Below, one piece after another: positions 44,339 to 53,300 of a DNA stretch of 61,976 nt (within the stretch, counting starts at the first letter, position 1; the number at the start of each line of letters is the position of its first letter). The translations under genes and the position numbers were made by a program. Origin of the DNA: Bacteroidales bacterium (GTDB lineage: Bacteria > Bacteroidota > Bacteroidia > Bacteroidales > UBA932). The notes under the pieces were generated by a model. It made no database searches. It worked only from the letters and a program-made list of their open reading frames with translations, and was not told the origin of the DNA. Where the stretch lies: NCBI GenBank assembly GCA_017962165.1, contig JAGCVW010000005.1:1-61976 (forward strand), written 5' to 3'.

Positions 44339-45853
44339 ATGAATAAATTGATAATGCTTCCCCTGGTGGCGGGCGCGATGTTCTGGTCGTGCGGCTGCTC
44401 CATGCCAGAGGAGAACAAAAAGGACGACGGAAAGCCATCTGAGGAACAGACCCCTCCCGTAGAGGACAAGGACCTTGCGAAGACATGGACGACCTCCTTC
44501 GACAAGTCGTACGACCTGAAGACTGCATCTTTGGAATACGGAAAGGCGGCGAGCATGTCCCCGAAGATAGTCCGCTTCACCGACGAGACCTATCAGACGG
44601 TCGACGGCTTCGGTCTTGCGGTAACCCAGGCTTCCTGCTACAACCTCCTGAAGATGTCGGCTGATGACAGGACGAAGGTCCTGAAAGAACTTTTCAGCCC
44701 GACCGAAGGGGCCGGCTCATCCCTTATCAGGGTATGTATCGGAGGCTCCGATTTCTCTATGGACGAGTTTACCTGCTGTGATACGAAGGGAATAGAAAAC
44801 TTCGCCATCCATCAGTTGGACAAGGATTATTTATTCCCCGTCCTGGATGAGATTTATGCCATCAATCCGGACGTGCAGATAATCGGCTCGCCGTGGAGTT
44901 GCCCGAGATGGATGAAGATGAACGTGGACGGAACCGGGGCCTACAACAGTTGGACTTCCGGAAGGCTCAACCCTCTCTATTACGATGATTATGCAACCTA
45001 TTTCGTCAAGTGGATCCAGGCGATGGAGGCGCGAGGCTACAAAATAAAGGCCGTCACCCTCCAGAACGAGCCCCTCAACCACGGAAACAGCATGTCGCTG
45101 TATATGCCCTGGCAGGATCAGAGGGATTTCCTCGCTGTTATCGGGCCGGCCTTCGAAAAGGCTGGGATCACAACCGAGATCATCCTGTTCGACCACAACT
45201 ATAACTACGACGGCCAGGGTGATCAATACCGTTATCCTGTCCAGATTTACGGCACACCTGCCGGAAAGTACGCTGCGGGCAGCGGATGGCACAACTACGG
45301 AGGGTCCGTCTCGGAACTCGATGCAATCTACTCCGCGTATCCAGACAAGGGCATCTGGTTCACCGAGGCATCGATCGGAACCTGGAATTACGACTACAAT
45401 AAGTTCGGTGGCCAGTTCGACGAGGACATGAGGGAGATTTTCTTCGGAACCCTCAAGAGAGGAGGCAAAGGCGTAACCCTATGGAATATGATGCTCGATG
45501 TGGACCGCAAGCCATACCGCCCCGGCGGATGTTCCACTTGTTACGGCGCCCTGAACATAGGCAAGAGCTACACTTACGGCTCTGTCGAAAAGTACTCCCA
45601 CTGGTACGACGTGGTCCACTGCTCGCTTGTGGTAAAACCCGGCGCTGTAAGGATAGGCACCTCGGGATACACCGCCAAAGGCGTAACTTATCTTGCATTC
45701 CGCAATCCGGACGGCTCTTACGGAGTATTGTTCCTGAATGAGGGATCTTCGGAAGAACAGTTCGTGTTCGCCGGGAGTGCCCGCTCAGTAACGCTTTCCG
45801 TTCCGGCGAAGTCTGTGGTTTCGCTTTTATGGACAGACAAAGAAAAATCATAA
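44339..45853 (+). CDS. GH30-family glycosidase, lipoprotein
   Basis: The 504-residue protein has a lipoprotein-type signal ending WSCGC. The GH30 barrel shows QTVDGFGLAVTQASCYNLLK, IIGSPWSCPRWMK, the acid/base E244 in VTLQNEPLNHG and the nucleophile E343 in WFTEASIG. The C-terminal beta domain (about 425-500) is typical of GH30. Subfamily 3 members of Bacteroides PULs are endo-beta-1,6-glucanases, and the sequence layout fits that group; other GH30 specificities cannot be excluded. It is the only enzyme in this PUL. Confidence 0.85.
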   Translation: MNKLIMLPLVAGAMFWSCGCSMPEENKKDDGKPSEEQTPPVEDKDLAKTWTTSFDKSYDLKTASLEYGKAASMSPKIVRFTDETYQTVDGFGLAVTQASCYNLLKMSADDRTKVLKELFSPTEGAGSSLIRVCIGGSDFSMDEFTCCDTKGIENFAIHQLDKDYLFPVLDEIYAINPDVQIIGSPWSCPRWMKMNVDGTGAYNSWTSGRLNPLYYDDYATYFVKWIQAMEARGYKIKAVTLQNEPLNHGNSMSLYMPWQDQRDFLAVIGPAFEKAGITTEIILFDHNYNYDGQGDQYRYPVQIYGTPAGKYAAGSGWHNYGGSVSELDAIYSAYPDKGIWFTEASIGTWNYDYNKFGGQFDEDMREIFFGTLKRGGKGVTLWNMMLDVDRKPYRPGGCSTCYGALNIGKSYTYGSVEKYSHWYDVVHCSLVVKPGAVRIGTSGYTAKGVTYLAFRNPDGSYGVLFLNEGSSEEQFVFAGSARSVTLSVPAKSVVSLLWTDKEKS

Positions 45854-45858
45854 ACCAT

Positions 45859-47883
45859 ATGAAAAAGTATTTATTTATTGCAGTCGCGGCGCTTCTTGCT
45901 TTCGCCGCCTGTAAAAACGAAGAAGTCCCTACAGGAGAAGGTCCCGAGATGACCGTCGTCTGCGACGAATCTGCCCTGATGGGAGACCTTTTCAAGTTCA
46001 AGGTAACTCTTCAGGACAATGTTCCCCTTTCAACCCTGAAGGCTGAACTCCTTTTCGACCAGACCGTTGTCTCTGAAATTACCAAGAGAACGGCCAGAAA
46101 CGGAACATATGAGGACGGCCTCGAAATCCCTTTCTATAAGGACATTCCCGACGGAGTGGCGACTGTGCGCTTCACCGCCCAGAACACCAATTTCGCCAAG
46201 ACAATTCAGAACAAGGATGTCAGCGTTTCCCGCCCGGACTTCGAGTATCTGAGTCTTAAGACCGCAACCGGACACACTTACGATATGACCAGGGAATCCC
46301 GTAATGTCTATTCTTTAGAGGGTTCCTTCGGTGCTTCCTTTGAGGCCAAGATCGTGACCCCTATGTTTGGGGAGAGTAAAAGAAAAATAGAATTCGGATA
46401 CGGAGCGACCGGCGTCGAGGTCGGAGCGGAGGGCTATCTTCCTTTTGCCAGCACCCAGACCGATTACAAAATCACTTTCAACACCCTTACCTTCGAGGCA
46501 TCTCCGTTTACTACTATTACGGTTAACGGAACGGCAGCGACTATGGCCAACAAGACGACCTTTGCGGCTGTAGTCGACCTGACCAAGGGCCAGACGGTCA
46601 CTATTGAGGGTTTGAGCGACATCGCAGACTGGACGGCCGACCCCGACTTCCTTGAGAAACAGAGCGCCGGCTCCTACAAGTTCCTCACTCTCGACGGGAA
46701 GTACAAGATAAACATCTCCCTTTCAGACAAGTATTTCCTCGTGGAGCGCATGGCGAACGATACCGACTATGCTACCCTGAATGCCGACGGAAGCGGCGCG
46801 GTCTGGATGATCGGCGGACCCTGCTACGGAAAACCTGCCATTTTCTCTGCCAGCTGGAAAACCGACAAGGGACTTTGTTTTGCCGAAGTCGAGCCTCAGA
46901 TTCACCAAATTACTTTTGTTGCCGGCGACCAGCTCGCTACGAGTTCGATCGACGTCAAACTGTTCCACCAGAAAGACTGGGGTGGAGAGTTCGGCAGCAG
47001 CGCCGTAATCTCGACGGACAGCGAACTGATTACTGTCGGAGCGAGTGATGGAAATATCCACCTTGCCCCCGGCGTGCTCCTCGATATGGGTGGACTGTAT
47101 CGCTTTACGCTTGACCTGACGGGAGGCAACGACCATGCGGTTCTCCATTTTGCAAAAGTGGGCCAGAACGAGGTCGTTTCCGACAAGATTACCTTTGCCG
47201 GAACTGAGATGACTATGACTTCCGCCACAACCTACCAGGCGGTCCTGAACCTTGCCCAGGGCCAGAATCTCGAAGTGTCCGGTATTGCCGACATCTCCAA
47301 CTGGACCATCGATCCCGACTTCTTCGAAGTTGTCTCGGCTGGCTCATACAAATTCCTGCCGATTTCCGGATACTATAAGATTGTCGCTAACACCGAAACG
47401 AAATTCTTCCTTGTAGAAAGCTGTCTGGAGAACGGTGCGCCCGCTACGCTTGCCGACGACGGCAGCGGCGCGGTCTGGATGATCGGCGGTGCATGTTACG
47501 GGAAACCTGAAATTTTTGAAGGCGGTTGGAATACAGACCTCGGTCTCTGCCTGTCACAGATTACCCCCAAGGTCCATCAGATTACCCTCATCGCCGGGAA
47601 GCAGATTTCCGCCGACAAGGTGGGCGTCAAATTCTTCCACCAGAAAGGCTGGGGCGGAGAATTCGGGGAGAACGCGTATGCCACTGTCGACGACGGCGGC
47701 CTTATTGCGGTAGACGCAGCTAAGGGAGATATCTCCCTCAAGGGTGGCGTTACCCTTGAATACGGCGCTCCTTACCGCTTTACCATCGATCTTACCGAAG
47801 GTGTTGCCGCTGCGAAACTGAAGTTCGAAAAGGCCGGCGAAAGCCAGGTTAGCGGGGCGAAGGTTGTCGTCAACGGAACCTAG
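45859..47883 (+). pseudogene. Glycan-binding surface lipoprotein, interrupted by an in-frame TAG
   Basis: A lipoprotein (AFAACKNEE, fitting a surface-export signal) of 674 residues read up to TAG at 47881. After an Ig-like N-terminal part (to about 190) come two long repeats, about 220-435 and 436-655. Shared repeat motifs include IADWTADPDF / ISNWTIDPDF, GSGAVWMIGGPCYGKPAIF / GSGAVWMIGGACYGKPEIF and FHQKDWGGEFG / FHQKGWGGEFG. The layout recalls the DUF5125/DUF5121-type glycan-binding proteins next to GH30 genes in Bacteroides PULs (recollection). The frame continues 40 codons past the TAG to a TAA directly before a terminator, so the gene appears truncated by one nonsense change (AAG to TAG would suffice). 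The start at 45859 begins the signal peptide. Confidence 0.8.
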
Positions 47884-48006
47884 CTTGCGCAGACTTCCGA
47901 GGGTGATATCGGCCTCTCCTCCAACCTCGAGAAAGGCGCAACCTACCGCATCACCATCGACTACTCCGCCGGAGCCTCCGAAGTCTTCACGATAGACAAG
48001 CTTTAA
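47884..48006 (+). other. In-frame tail of the interrupted glycan-binding lipoprotein
   Basis: Forty codons in the same frame as the gene before (LAQTSEGDIGLSSNLEKGAT, YRITIDYSAG...). They match the end of the preceding repeat (GDISLKGGVTLEYGAPYRFT IDLTEG). The tail ends with TAA at 48004-48006, next to the terminator. It has no start codon of its own. Confidence 0.8.
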
Positions 48007-48060
48007 AAGTTGCTGCTAACCTGCGGGAGATTCTGCAGGTTAGCCCTAACTTCTTGCGAA
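48007..48060 (+). terminator. Stem-loop terminator, sequence shared with 56064-56115
   Basis: GCTAACCTGC (48015-48024), a 10-base loop GGGAGATTCT, and GCAGGTTAGC (48035-48044), extended by imperfect AAAAGTTG / CTAACTTCTT. It begins right after the TAA. The same stem and identical loop occur at 56064, where the pairing is perfect. Confidence 0.75.
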
Positions 48061-48093
48061 CGGCGCTTTTTTAAACCAGCCGGACACACAGTG

Positions 48094-48125
48094 CGACCGG
48101 GACGGGAAAGTCTTCGTCCCGGTCG
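48094..48125 (+). other. Perfect 11-bp hairpin in the 48.0-48.25 kb gap
   Basis: CGACCGGGACG pairs with CGTCCCGGTCG around a 10-base loop. No T-run follows, so a role as terminator is doubtful. It stands next to the repeat at 48131. Confidence 0.5.
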
Positions 48126-48130
48126 TTGCT

Positions 48131-48169
48131 GTCATTTCGAGCGGGCGCAGCGAGCCGAGAAATCTTCTG
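48131..48169 (+). repeat. Second class of dispersed palindromic repeat
   Basis: GTCATTTCGAGC, GGGCGCAGCGAGCCGAG and AAATCTTCTG. The outer arms (ATTTCGAGC / GCCGAGAAAT-like) can pair. It resembles the GTCATTTCGAGCG...AGCGAGAAATCT repeats common in Bacteroidota genomes (recollection). It differs from the GATCGGG class near the RAYT-like gene. Confidence 0.55.
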
Positions 48170-48196
48170 TAGGCATGCCTATTTGATAATAATTAT

Positions 48197-48204
48197 TATA
48201 TTTG
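48197..48204 (+). promoter_or_regulatory. -7 box upstream of the 50-residue ORF
   Basis: TATATTTG, a perfect TAnnTTTG match, 52 bp before the ATG at 48257. Confidence 0.55.
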
Positions 48205-48256
48205 CCCGATTGCCCCCAAAGAGGGCCTGCATGATAACACTAAAAATCATATACTT

Positions 48257-48409
48257 ATGAACGAAAAACTAACCTATGATGTTCCCGTAGTGGAGCTTGT
48301 AGATGTAAGACTTGAGGGGGCAATGCTCACTCTGTCTAATGGTGCTTCCCAGGCGCCCAATGTGGAAGGTCTTGGTTCTGGGGATATTTATAACGATCCT
48401 TCTTGGTGA
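48257..48409 (+). CDS. 50-residue small protein upstream of a fimbrillin-like lipoprotein
   Basis: The ORF starts MNEKLTYDVPVVELVDVRLE and ends with GLGSGDIYNDPSW and TGA. It has no signal peptide. The plan (Pxx.VEvVelrlEGxxLxxS near the middle, then a Gly/Asn-rich tail ending in an aromatic residue) matches small Bacteroidales ORFs I have seen ahead of surface-lipoprotein genes; their function is unknown to me. A good -7 box lies upstream and the next gene starts 21 bp downstream, so it is probably translated as part of an operon. A peptide-precursor role is possible but unsupported; no maturation enzyme is nearby. Confidence 0.6.
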   Translation: MNEKLTYDVPVVELVDVRLEGAMLTLSNGASQAPNVEGLGSGDIYNDPSW

Positions 48410-48430
48410 TTATTTTAAATTATGTTTGCA

Positions 48431-49864
48431 ATGAAAAAGTACATTATAATTACCATAGCGGCTATTTCTCTTCTTACTGTCGGATGCAAAAAAGAAGTTG
48501 CACCTGTCGACGAGCCCACTCCCATAGAGGATAATGTAACTGAAGACGAACTGGTTACTTATTCATTCACCATTGATAATAAGGATCTCAAATCAACTCT
48601 CGACAATAGCGGTACATTCTCTTGGGTTACCGGAGATCACATTGCCATCTATAATACAACATCGTCTTCATATGTTGATTTCGAAGTTAAGTCTGTAGAT
48701 GGCTCAGGTAATGCAACCATAGAGGCAGAAGCGTCCGCTGGCGCAGTTTGGACCAATGCAATCTATCCTGCCGCTCGCGCAACAGGTACCGGCAATGCTG
48801 TGGATTACACAGTAAGTACTGTCTCGGGCCCTATCCTTGTCAGCCAGGTTGATGGCCAGACCCTGAGTTTCAAGTATCTCGGTGCAGTCGCCAATATCCG
48901 TATTGACGGTGTTCCCGGATCACCTACAACCCTTACTTTCACCGCCAATGCGAACGTCTTCGGCGCCCGCACTTTCAGTTGGAGCGGCGAGTCGCCTGTT
49001 CTCGGCGGCAGCGGCAGCCAGGCGAGCATAACAGTTCCGTTCACCAACGCCACTATTATCTCTGTCCCTATCCCTCAGGTTTCTTATGCTGGGTTTACAA
49101 TTACGGTAGACAATGCCGGCGGCCGTCACCTTTACAAGAAGACAACCGGGAACACCTTCGATATGACGTCGAAGAAACTTCTCCCGATGCCTAAACTAGA
49201 CTACGCGGCCCCGAGGTTATTCTATGTTCATACTGCTACTTCAGGATCTGTTACTTATGATGGAGATTTTATTATGCTTCAACGCGGCGCGACGCAGTAT
49301 GAAACATGGGTGAATTGCGATGCCAACACGATATCCTATGTATATGACGAGTATAACATTGGCAATGACGTTACCGTAGCCGGTTGTCTCGCTTATACCG
49401 CATCTGTCGATGACCCCAACAAGTATAGGATAACCTACAATTCTTCAACCAACACTGCCAGTATGCAGTATATTAGCGGCCAATATGCCGATCCTTATAA
49501 CTGGGCAGGCTTTTATTCCAATACTGTTTATTTGAGGGGCTCCTTTGATGGCTCCAACTGGACAAACACCGATAAGTTCACTGGAAGTAATCATATATTG
49601 GAGACCACGTTAACTACCACCAATAATACTGGTGAGTTTGGAATTCAGGCTAGTAGTGATTGGTGGTCGGCCAATACCGGAGACGGTAACTATTGTACCA
49701 TTACAGATGGCGGAAATAATATTTATTATGCCACCCTGGTTAAAGGCTCCTCTTCAAATCAAAGGTTATCCGCTCTGCCGGCCGGGACATATACGGTCTA
49801 TGCTAATGTGTTGCAAGATGCGTACGATGATAGACCGATAGCGTTAATGTTCGTCAAGCAATAA
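48431..49864 (+). CDS. Fimbrillin-like lipoprotein with a C-terminal beta domain
   Basis: The 477-residue lipoprotein (lipobox LTVGC) starts at the ATG at 48431, with an alternative in-frame ATG nine bases upstream. Residues 30-260 follow the fimbrillin/Mfa-like plan (FSWVTGDHIAIYNTTSS, AVWTNAIYPAARATG, LSFKYLGAVANIRIDG, KKLLPMPKLD). Residues 265-475 are beta-rich with Trp and Tyr (YLRGSFDGSNWTNTDKFTGS, YYATLVKGSSSNQRLSALPA GTYTVYANV) and could bind carbohydrate. It ends at a strong terminator. Surface location is likely; function is not established. Confidence 0.75.
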   Translation: MKKYIIITIAAISLLTVGCKKEVAPVDEPTPIEDNVTEDELVTYSFTIDNKDLKSTLDNSGTFSWVTGDHIAIYNTTSSSYVDFEVKSVDGSGNATIEAEASAGAVWTNAIYPAARATGTGNAVDYTVSTVSGPILVSQVDGQTLSFKYLGAVANIRIDGVPGSPTTLTFTANANVFGARTFSWSGESPVLGGSGSQASITVPFTNATIISVPIPQVSYAGFTITVDNAGGRHLYKKTTGNTFDMTSKKLLPMPKLDYAAPRLFYVHTATSGSVTYDGDFIMLQRGATQYETWVNCDANTISYVYDEYNIGNDVTVAGCLAYTASVDDPNKYRITYNSSTNTASMQYISGQYADPYNWAGFYSNTVYLRGSFDGSNWTNTDKFTGSNHILETTLTTTNNTGEFGIQASSDWWSANTGDGNYCTITDGGNNIYYATLVKGSSSNQRLSALPAGTYTVYANVLQDAYDDRPIALMFVKQ

Positions 49865-49881
49865 CACATATATCATAATTT

Positions 49882-49914
49882 CCGGGCGACCCGAGTGGGC
49901 CGCCCGGTTTTTTG
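49882..49914 (+). terminator. Strong intrinsic terminator
   Basis: CCGGGCGACCC, loop GAG, TGGGCCGCCCGG, then TTTTTTG. It closes the small-ORF and fimbrillin-like operon. Confidence 0.88.
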
Positions 49915-49925
49915 TCCCGTCCATC

Positions 49926-50027
49926 GGCGCGAAAATCGGACGTTTTGGCGCCGGGGCGATGGTTTTACTTCTCGCGGGCGCTTTTTTCGCCAGTTTTGGC
50001 GCCGAAATTGTGTTTTCGTCAGGCAGC
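49926..50027 (+). repeat. 51-bp repeat with paired GGCGC boxes, two units
   Basis: GGCGC occurs at 49926, 49947, 49977 and 49998, giving spacings 21, 30, 21 and an exact 51-bp period. The second box of each pair is preceded by TTTT (GTTTTGGCGCC). The same geometry, with four units, is present at 59626. Overall bases between boxes are poorly conserved. Confidence 0.7.
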
Positions 50028-50070
50028 AACACGTCGAACCACGACAGAGATCATCAGAATAGGGCCAGGA

Positions 50071-50150
50071 GTGTGGCTGGGGGCAAAATAGAGGGTCGCC
50101 GCACGCGAACTGCCGATAGAGGGCCCTCTGATGGGGGTAGGGTGTGCGGC
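50071..50150 (+). repeat. Nested palindromic element, degenerate copy 3
   Basis: GTGTGGCTGGGGGCAAAATA at 50071 and GTGTGCGGC at 50142-50150 correspond to 2025 and 2097 of copy 1 (offset 71 against 72 bp). The inner palindrome has lost its TTTTGCCCC arm. Further on, at 50166-50195, TTACTTTGC...GGGGGCAAAGTAACC forms another hairpin. The rest of this 440-bp gap shows no gene. Confidence 0.55.
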
Positions 50151-50256
50151 ACGTTTGCGAACTCCAGTTACTTTGCTCCGCCGGGGGCAAAGTAACCCCA
50201 ATTCACCGCCCATCCCCCTCCGTAGGCGCAGCAATAGACCGCCCTCACCCCGCGCA

Positions 50257-50288
50257 TTTTGATAATTTACGCATAATGCGTACTTTTG
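50257..50288 (+). promoter_or_regulatory. Promoter of the GH13-fimbrillin operon
   Basis: A -33-type TTTTG at 50257-50261 and a perfect -7 box TACTTTTG at 50281-50288 are separated by 19 bp, the spacing expected of Bacteroidota promoters. The ATG is at 50354. Confidence 0.75.
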
Positions 50289-50353
50289 CGGTTACCTCGC
50301 GCCGGGCGCACGCAAGGCGCGCTGCGCACGCGAGCCGCAGAAGACACTAGAAG

Positions 50354-53300
50354 ATGACCAGAAATTCTTTCGCGCTGAGAGCGCTGGTTGCCGTCGCGAC
50401 CATCATCCTGACTATCCCTTCGTGTAAGCAGGAACCGGAACCGGAGCCCGTTCCCCAGACCGTCCCCACAATAGAAGTATCCGAAGTCTCCCTCACTTTC
50501 CCCGGCGACGGAGGCGAGAAACAGATTGAACTCACTGCTACTGCGGCGTGGGAGGGTATTTCGAGATATCCCTGGCTCACAGTCGAGCCCACCCAGGGCG
50601 AAGGCAATGCCACCGTTACGATAACCGCATCTGCCAACCCCTTCGAGGAGGACCGCTCCGCAAGCATCACCTTCTTCATCAAGGGACGCTCCGCGATTGA
50701 GGCCCCCGTTGCAATCCTTCAGGCGGCCATGGGTAAGGACGAGCCCACACCCCCCGCTCCGGAGCAACCGACAGAAGAGGACAACTCCTCCGTGGTCATC
50801 ACTAAAGACAAATTTACCGACGATACTTCATGGAGCCTGATCGGCACCCTCAACGGCACTGAATGGGATCAGGACTTCGAGATGCTCGCCGAGTCGGAGT
50901 ACGGCTGGATAGCGGCATTCGATGTGGTGATAGCCGACGGCGACGAGTTCAAGTTCCGCCAGAACGGCTCGTGGGCCGTAAACCTCGGCGCGAGCGCGGG
51001 CCAGCCGAAGGAGGACGTCCGCTACTCCCTGGCCGATGCCGGCGGCAACCTCAAGCTGGCCGCGGGAACATACGACCTCTACGTCCATCCGGCCTACAGC
51101 CTCCTCTATGTCGAGGAAGCCGGCGCGACCTTCGCCCACGGCGATGCCGTTCCCGCCGCCCAGACCAGCGAGAACACCCGCATCTACGTCCTGAACAACT
51201 CCACCTGGACAAAGCCCTACATGTACGCATATGTGGGTTCGGGTGAGCTGATGCCCTTCGGCGACTGGCCCGGCACCTATGCCTCAGGCACTAAGCAGTT
51301 CGGCGACTATACATGGACCTACTGGGAAGCCTCGGGCTTCAATGGGGTCGGCGGCATAAACCTCATCCTCAACAATGACGGAACCGCGCAGCACCCCGCC
51401 CAGGACCAGAAGGAGCCCCTATGGAGCGACCTTACCGTCCTCAACACCCTCTACTTCGTCTGGGACGGCACGACCGTCACGCAGATTGAAGACCCGTCCG
51501 CTCCCGGAGTCGACGGCAAGGGCGTCGAGCCTGTCGAGATGAAGTTCGGCTCCAGCAGCTGGACCATTATCGGCACTCTCGGCCAGACTAACTGGGATTA
51601 CGACTTCCCCATGGATACCGAAGGTTACTGGGAGGTCGCCCGCGAGGTGAGCATCGCCCCGGGCGAACAGTTCAAGTTCCGCCAGAACCGCAAGTGGGAC
51701 TCCAACCTCGGCTATGGGACTTACAGCGACACGGAGGCGCACACCATCTCGCTCAACACCAGGCTCGACCTTGGCCCCGGAGCGGGCAACATGACCGTTT
51801 CAGCCGCCGGCACCTACGACATCTACCTGTCGGTGGAGAACAAGATCGCCTACGTGCTTGAAGCGGGGTCGACATGGACCCATGAAAACGACGGCAAGCC
51901 CGACAATTACGTCGGCGGAAACTACAGCACAACCCTCGCTCCGTCCGGCAAGCTCTCCGGCCTCACCTACCAGGTGAACGTGTTCAGTTTCAAGGATTCC
52001 GACGGCGACGGCTACGGCGACTTCAACGGCCTTACCAACAGCCTGGACTACTTCGACGCACTCGGCGTGACCGCCCTCTGGCTCTCGCCCGTCCAGCCTG
52101 CCCAGAGCTACCATGGCTACGACGTCACCGACTATGAGACCGTAAACAAGAGATACGGAACGGAAGACGACTTCCGCCACCTGATCCAGGAGGCGCACAA
52201 GCACAACATCCGTATCTACATGGACTACGTGATGAACCACGCCGGAGACCAGAGCAAGTGGTTCACCGACATACTCGAAAAGGGAACTGAAAGCCAGTAC
52301 TGGAACTACTTCTCCCTGTCGAAAGACCCGGCCGCCGACGTCTCCGCAGGCAGAATCGCGCAGGTTCCCAGGGAATACGGCTACAACAAATACAAATGGT
52401 TCCCCGTCAACATTGGCGGCCGCGGAACCAAACGCTACAAGATTGACCTCGACTGGACCGACGCTTCGGCGCCTAAGATGACCGTAAACGAGACGACGGA
52501 TGCCGTTACTACTTCTGGCGCACATTCGAATCCGGCCCGCTACCTCTACTGGGGCGGCGGCACATACTCGCAGTTCGTCGATGCCGGAACAAACAAGTAT
52601 ACCCTCACGCTTGACTTCAACAGTTCATGGGGCTGTCTCGTGCGCACCACCAACAAGGACGAGTGGAAGAACAAGACCAAGTGGGGCTTCAACGCTACCG
52701 GAGACCAGATGAAGCTGGGCGTGCCCCATACCCTTTACTCCGACGACAATCCCGATAACGTCCAGGCCATCATCATGCCCGGCGGGGAAATCTACTACTA
52801 TTATACCGAGTTCGGCACCGGCTCCTTTGTGGACTTCAACTACGGCCCTGCGGACCAGTGCGAGAACTCCGATGCCTTCAAGGCCATCATGGTCGGCGTC
52901 GAGAAGTGGCTGAAGATGGGCGTGGACGGTTTCCGTCTCGACGCAGTCAAACATATTTACGCCAACGAAACGGGCCAGGAGAACAAGACCTTCTGGAACA
53001 AGTTCTATAATGCCGCAAATGCCATCTACAAGGCCAACGCCTCGGCGAGGGCTGACCTTGCCGGCAACGGCGATGAGAACATCTTCATGGTCGGCGAAGT
53101 GCTGAGCGGCGACGGCGACTGCACCCCGTTCTACAGCGGCCTGCCCGCCCTCTTCGAGTTCCAGTTCTGGTGGGATCTGCGCAACTGCCTCAACTCCGAG
53201 ACCATCTATGCGGCCGGCTACGAGCAGAACTTCCCCGGCTCTCTGCCCTACCGCTGGAACGGCCACAGGGCCGTCCGCGGCGACGCCTACTCGACTCCGA

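Noticed and set aside
47881..47883. TAG recoded as an amino acid in this genome
   Set aside because: No other gene here has an internal TAG, and other frames stop normally. A single nonsense change or sequencing error is simpler.
48257..48409. A RiPP precursor with a biosynthetic cluster
   Set aside because: No radical-SAM, YcaO, lanthipeptide, peptidase or ABC exporter gene is nearby, so only a small ORF can be claimed.
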